From: Anadara kagoshimensis
Taxonomy: Eukaryota > Mollusca > Bivalvia > Arcoida > Arcidae
Assembly (NCBI GenBank): GCA_021292105.1
Contig: CM037864.1
Location: forward strand, 44,361,816 to 44,425,815
Length of the DNA: 64,000 nt
Direction of reading: 5' to 3'
The notes beneath the pieces were generated by a model. That model was given only the letters and a program-made list of their open reading frames with translations. It was not told where the DNA came from and made no database searches. Both the position numbers and the translations under genes were made by a program. Every line of letters starts with the position of its first letter. Positions within the stretch are counted from its first letter, which is position 1. This document shows, piece after piece, positions 59,801 to 64,000 of the stretch.

Positions 59801-60031
59801 ATTTCATGTAGTGAAATAATCTCTTAAGACAATAAAAATAATTATAAATGATTAATTCAGTCAAATAAGAAAAAAGTATATATTTTAATAATTTTAAAAT
59901 TTCAAAATTAATTTCATTAGGTCAGTAAGTCGGTCCATCAGTAGTATATCCATCCAAATTAATCTTATTAATTTGTTGGATTAATCTTATTAATTTGGTC
60001 AAATATATCTTTTCAAAATTATAGAAATAAC
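56819..60031. other. Upstream region of DEF8
   Basis: An acceptor-like TTTTCAG sits on the minus strand just above the DEF8 ATG (about 56828), so a 5' UTR exon should lie further right. The segment 59410-59470 has an ETS-like CCGGAAAT (minus: ATTTCCGG) and CG-containing sequence and is a candidate promoter, unproven. The LINE tail (57941-58753) lies between. Two related SINE-like heads begin near 57545 and 57838 (TAGAGTGATTTACTG). Confidence 0.4.
57941..58753 (+). pseudogene. 5'-truncated LINE reverse-transcriptase tail, broken by a stop codon
   Basis: Reading from 57941, the frame gives 'STRRLFADDT' (the catalytic FADD box of reverse transcriptase), then a palm/thumb region: 'FHPEKCNVI' and 'YLGVSI', then 'RPTLEYACTTWDP', 'RAARYV'-like 'CAARYVTNRYH', 'NHLNWPALEERR' and 'REWNALP'. 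This order is typical of the C-terminus of CR1/Jockey-like ORF2. The codon at 58043-58045 is TGA, where relatives usually have Trp ahead of the 'W.MSFHPEKC' segment. The frame after it (from the ATG at 58061) is unbroken for 230 codons to the TAA. Everything upstream of the FADD box is missing, as expected of a 5'-truncated retrocopy. It lies upstream of DEF8 in the opposite direction. Confidence 0.88.
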
Positions 60032-60221
60032 CAGGTCTGGGATCAGCCCGAAACGGGGGATCTCCCGATCGGGGGACATTCAAAGGGAGGTAATTCTCCC
60101 GGGTGTTAAACGCGAGTACACAGGAGAGTTCCACTGATCGCGAGTAATACTACCTTATGTAAACTTCCGGTAGATTATGCATATAAACTAGTGGTTGTCA
60201 ATAAAGCTTGCTAAAACAAAA

Positions 60222-60301
60222 ATGGCAGACGTATCGGCAGTGTTTTCCGATGATGGTATGGTCGATGCTATAATCGACGAATTATTAAATGAAGATAATG
60301 G
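60222..60301 (+). CDS. Possible first coding exon inside the 1.7 kb transposon
   Basis: AAAATGG context, then 26 codons (start MADVSAVFSDDGMVDAIIDE, then an acidic Leu/Asn/Asp tail). A GT donor (GG|GTAATT) follows just before an in-frame TAA at 60303-60305. This looks like the opening exon of a transposon-borne gene whose other exons have been lost or were not recognised. No homology is recognised. It may also be a 27-residue chance frame. Confidence 0.35.
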
Positions 60302-60798
60302 GTAATTTTTTTTAAATAAACGCAAATTGATTTGTAATTTTAATTCAATTTAAATCATTTTAATACACTATTTTCTCTTGTTTTTCGATAGTTTAATTGG
60401 TAATTTTAATACTTTATTTTCTTTTTAATTAGCAATTTTAACTCAATTTAAAACATTTTAATACATTATTTTATCTTGTTTTTCGATAGTTTTTGTAATT
60501 TTAATACAATATGTTCTCTTGTTTTCTGATGATTTAGTTGAACACAAATTTATTAGTAATTTTAACTCTTGTTTTTTATCCGAATTATCTGGCTTTATTT
60601 TACAGATTTTAACTTTTACCCCCCCCCCCCATAATTAAACTTAAAAACCAATTCTTGTGGTTGCAAATGAACTGTTACAAACGTTTTTGTGCCTTTTTTA
60701 AATTTCTTAAATACACTAATGTGAATAGAGTAACACAATCAGAAGCCCTCGGCCAACTAAAAATTAAAACAATAGGTTCCTATTGTGTAACAATTACA

Positions 60799-60842
60799 TA
60801 ATAATAATAATAATAATTATAATAATAATAATAATAATAAAA
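60799..60842. repeat. (AAT)n microsatellite
   Basis: AAT/ATA units with one interruption, inside the 1.7 kb transposon. Confidence 0.9.
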
Positions 60843-61947
60843 ATATTAATAAATTTTATTATAGTCTCATCATGATATATACAACATATAGAACATTATA
60901 AGCACACATAAAATATATAAATATGCCACTCTTAAAAGAGTTATAAGAGACTGTAATTATAGAAACTTTAAAACAAAAAACCTTATTAAAAACATGTCAT
61001 ATACATGTAATTACAGGTGTGAAGCCATGGGTTTAGCTTGGAGTGTCTCTGTTGTGTTTCCTAGGTCTACTTTCGTTGATGGCTTCTATGCGAAAGTTTT
61101 TTCGCTGTTAAAACAACTACATAGTCATTATGAAGCATTTTGATGCGATAATTAAACCTGATTAACTTCCACTATTCTGTTGTTTCGTTATTGTTTGTGC
61201 TTACTGCAATTCTTCCAGTTCTTGATTTTTTAGATGGGCTAGCCATATTTTGTACATCATTCTCCAAATTTAATCATGTTTAAAAGTTCGTCCTATCATT
61301 TTGTAATATTTACGATAATTAACTTTGATTGTACCTCCCACCACACATCTGTACAAGGTAAAACAACAATCCGTTCAGTAATTCTGTACCCGTAACTACG
61401 GTGTAATTTTATCTGTAGTTTTTTAACCGGAAGTACGTTTTTGAGAGTCTATAACTTTCGTTCCGCACGATAAATTTTTTTTCCGCACGACAGATCGTTA
61501 GAAAAATATGTTTACTATTACTCCTCAAAATTTAAAGCCCCCGAACGTAGAAATGAAACCCCGCGGCCGTTTTTAAGAAAGGTATATCATTTTAGGTCGA
61601 TTTTCAGCCCGTTTCTATGCAAACAAATGTAATGCGCATGCGCGATGTTATAGTCACAGAAACGCTTAGACGCTTTATCCCCCGAACGGGCGATTTCAAT
61701 TTATCCCCCGTTTCGGGCTGATCCCAGACCTGATAACATTTACCGGGTATCATAGAGACTTCATATCTAATGATTTATACACACACGTGTCAATCATTTT
61801 TTGCAAATTAGCCGGTAAGTTCTATTGATTACAGGTGATAAAGGTCTACTAATAAAATCAAGATGGCGGCAGGGTCGGATGTCTCTGAACATTGCAGAGA
61901 CAAAACAGTTTAAAAGTATGGTTATATGTTCCTAAAGTCTATTATAA

Positions 61948-63051
61948 ATGGAAGATGATATAGGAAAAACATCAAATGATGAAAGCAGCCAAAAACCACC
62001 TAAAAAAAGGAAGAGGAAAAAGAGTAAAAAAGACATTGTTAACATAAACACAAACACAAAGAGAGGAACGTCGAAAGGGGGTAAGCAGAGTGAAGCAAAC
62101 AAAACAATCAGTATGAACACTGTAAGTAACAATAATCAATCTTATCACCAGTTGTCACAAGACTTTAATTATACACTAAATACGATGGCATCTCCAACTG
62201 CACCAATGCAACATATACAACAAATGCACCCTATGCAACAGAACTTAGTGTATCCCGCAGGTACCCCTAGTACCCCGAGTACACAACTTGGTCAACAGCC
62301 AACGCCTCAATGGGTCAGTGAGTTGTTTTCACGGATAGAGAATATGAATGCGAAACTATCGACACTTGACACTGTTAACGATACCGTAAATAAGATAAAG
62401 TCGCAGTTAAATACAGTTGAACAAGAAACCAAACGACTTGACGGAAAAATTAAAGATATTGAAAAAAGTACAGAGTCGATCAGTCAATTTTTCGATGAAC
62501 AAAAGAAATCGGTGGACAGTATTAAAGGTGTTATTAAAGATATGACCAAAAAAATTAATACCCAGGCCGCCGATATCGATAAGTCATTTCTGGAAATAAA
62601 AAACGAAAATGGTCGATTAAATCAGGAACTCCTCGATCTTCAAATGAGGTCAATGCGTGACAATCTACTTTTCTTTAATATAAACGAATCGAAAAACGAA
62701 GATTGTGTTACAGTTGTACACGAATTTTGTGAACATAAACTCGGAATTCACGATGCCAAAGACATTAAAATAGACCGCGCGCATAGAGTTGGAAAATACA
62801 CTGGAAATAAACCGAGGCCAATTGTAGCAAAATTTAACTTTTATGGTGATCGCGAAAAAATTCGAAAGCTTGGTAAAGAAAAACTGGATGGCAAAACATA
62901 CAGAATTGCACAACAATTACCACAAGAAATTAGGGAACGGCGTAAACAATTACAGCCGGTGTTCGATGACTTAGTGAAAAAAGGCGGGAAACCGTATTTT
63001 AAGTTGGACCGTCTCTTTATGAATGGAAAAGAATACAAACCGTCGGCATAG
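61948..63051 (+). CDS. Non-LTR retrotransposon ORF1 protein (L1-type ORF1p-like)
   Basis: An unbroken 367-residue frame. The N-terminus is very basic (KKRKRKKSKKD at about residues 20-30), then a Gln/Pro/Met-rich low-complexity stretch (about 55-125), then a heptad-rich coiled coil (about 125-230), then a region like the L1 ORF1p RNA-recognition fold: 'RDNLLFFNI', 'IDRAHRVG' and 'RPIVAKF', followed by a C-terminal basic domain. L1-type ORF1 proteins trimerise through the coiled coil and coat the element's RNA. There are no stops, so the copy may be young. It is followed at once by the ORF2 frame, which overlaps its last 49 nt in the -1 frame. No CCHC knuckle is seen, so this is not the Jockey/I type of ORF1. 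The RNA-binding role is inferred from family resemblance. Confidence 0.85.
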   Translation: MEDDIGKTSNDESSQKPPKKRKRKKSKKDIVNINTNTKRGTSKGGKQSEANKTISMNTVSNNNQSYHQLSQDFNYTLNTMASPTAPMQHIQQMHPMQQNLVYPAGTPSTPSTQLGQQPTPQWVSELFSRIENMNAKLSTLDTVNDTVNKIKSQLNTVEQETKRLDGKIKDIEKSTESISQFFDEQKKSVDSIKGVIKDMTKKINTQAADIDKSFLEIKNENGRLNQELLDLQMRSMRDNLLFFNINESKNEDCVTVVHEFCEHKLGIHDAKDIKIDRAHRVGKYTGNKPRPIVAKFNFYGDREKIRKLGKEKLDGKTYRIAQQLPQEIRERRKQLQPVFDDLVKKGGKPYFKLDRLFMNGKEYKPSA

Positions 63052-64000
63052 CAGGGTACGGGGAATACATAAAGATTCTAACATGGAATGTTCATGGATT
63101 AACACAAAAATCTACAGACTCAGACTTTCTTAATTTTATCAATGATTTTGACATTCTTCTATTAACTGAGACATGGATTAAAAACAATGAACAAGTACAT
63201 TTAAGTGGTTTTGTAGATATTAGTTTTGTAAATAGATCTGTTAATATAGGCAGAAGAAATGAAGGTGGTTTAGGTGTTTATTGCAAACCTAATATTGTAA
63301 ATGGTATTAGTATAGAAAAGAAACTTCAAAATGGTATTATTGTATTAAAGTTAAGAAAATCATTTTTCAATATAAATGATTATATATATGTATGTCTAGT
63401 ATATATACCACATGCCAAATCTGAGTATTACAATGTTGTTGATTTTGATTTTTTCGACATTCTTGTAGATATAACATGTGAATATGAACAAAAGGGTAAA
63501 TTTTTTATAGCAGGTGATATGAATGCAAGAATAGGACAAGAAAAGGATTATGTAGAGAGCAATAACTTGGACAAATTTATAGATACTTACCCACAGCAAG
63601 AAGTTAAACTAGCTGATAGACAGTCATGTGATAAAACGGTAAATGTGTCGGGTAAAAAACTATTACAGTTATGTAAAACAACAGGACTTAGAGTGGTTAA
63701 TGGTCGCATACATAATGATCCAACTGGAAAATTCACATTTTGTAATGAAAATGGTAACAGTTTGATTGACTATATATTAACATATGGTGATAATTTTGAT
63801 TTCATTAAGGATTTTGACATACTAAAATTCAATGAATTTTCTGATCATGCTGCAATATTTTGTTCTTTATCTATAGGTTCTACAGACGACATTGAATCAA
63901 ACAAATCACACACAAAGATAAAATGGGACGTCAACAAAGAAGATATATTCACTGAATCACTTAGATCAGCCATTCCGGATATGGTCAACATGGTGGATAA
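63003..64000 (+). CDS. Non-LTR retrotransposon ORF2, apurinic-type endonuclease domain (partial, cut by window end)
   Basis: The frame is open from 63003 to the window edge. Endonuclease/exonuclease/phosphatase-fold motifs appear in order: 'TWNVHGL' (63081-63101), 'LLLTETW' with the catalytic Glu, a 'YIPHAKSEYYN' strand, 'AGDMNARIG' (Asp and Asn of the active site), 'NSLIDYIL' and 'FSDHAAIF' (catalytic His). Reverse transcriptase would lie beyond the window. The frame has no in-frame ATG between 63003 and 63519, and the ATG at 63519 falls inside the endonuclease core. It overlaps ORF1 in the -1 frame, so translation probably depends on ORF1, by frameshift or reinitiation. No stop is seen in about 330 codons, which suggests a recently active element. 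Confidence 0.85.

Larger units (their letters stand above)
60032..61732. mobile_element. 1.7 kb DNA transposon with terminal inverted repeats and 5-bp target duplication
   Basis: The left end begins CAGGTCTGGGATCAGCCCGA and the right end is its reverse complement; about 30 bp match exactly before the arms diverge. The flanks carry ATAAC on both sides (60027-60031 and 61733-61737), a perfect 5-bp target duplication. Inside are a short start-codon reading frame (60222), AT-rich sequence, a C tract (about 60618-60630) and an AAT microsatellite. No transposase is seen, so it is probably non-autonomous. I do not assign a superfamily. Confidence 0.8.
61859..64000 (+). mobile_element. L1-like non-LTR retrotransposon, 5' part, runs off the window
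   Basis: The element comprises a short 5' leader, ORF1 (61948-63051) and the start of ORF2. The true 5' end is not fixed. The leader around 61859-61870 reads CAAGATGGCGGC, the core of YY1 sites found in the 5' UTR of mammalian L1 and in many promoters. The element begins about 130 bp to the right of the 60032-61732 DNA transposon. Confidence 0.7.

Overview
The window is AT-rich, intron-rich metazoan DNA, crowded with decayed transposons, SINEs, hairpin elements and satellites. Repeat style (tRNA-headed SINEs ending in a 'gacgttaa' tail) and the gene content suggest a bivalve mollusc or close lophotrochozoan relative; this is inference, because nothing in the window names a species. Most open frames longer than 60 codons are chance. 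The real host genes are split into short exons, and I rebuilt them by hand from splice sites and reading phase.

Layout. Positions 1-10047 hold no host gene, only SINEs, a foldback element and dispersed repeats. Positions 10048-30412 (+) hold a complete nine-exon short-chain dehydrogenase/reductase (SDR) gene. Its 9.4 kb first intron carries a PIF/Harbinger remnant, a Crypton-like recombinase remnant, a perfect 64-bp-arm hairpin and a 3 kb satellite of 41-bp units. Its fifth intron carries a dead mariner. Positions 33355-41497 (-) hold a second complete SDR gene, tail-to-tail with the first. All nine exons have the same lengths as in the first gene, and the 262-residue products are about 74% identical by hand count. 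Positions 45533-56818 (-) hold a complete eleven-exon orthologue of DEF8 (577 residues; C1 zinc finger plus Rubicon-homology Cys-rich domain). Positions 57941-58753 hold a broken LINE reverse-transcriptase tail. Positions 60032-61732 are a 1.7 kb DNA element with terminal inverted repeats and a 5-bp target duplication. From about 61.86 kb to the window end there is an apparently intact non-LTR retrotransposon: a complete ORF1 and an ORF2 cut by the window edge inside or just after its endonuclease domain.

How the genes relate. The two SDR genes are an inverted duplicate pair and probably act on related carbonyl/alcohol substrates with NAD(H). DEF8 is unrelated to them; in vertebrates it works with PLEKHM1 and Rab7 in lysosome positioning. 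One dispersed repeat family of about 400 bp (called R1 here) recurs some twenty times across the SDR half of the window and was not seen past about 43 kb, so the two halves have different repeat histories.

Limits. All exon borders, identities and repeat boundaries are read by eye. No alignment or transcript evidence was available, and repeat edges are approximate to a few tens of bases unless a target duplication is stated.
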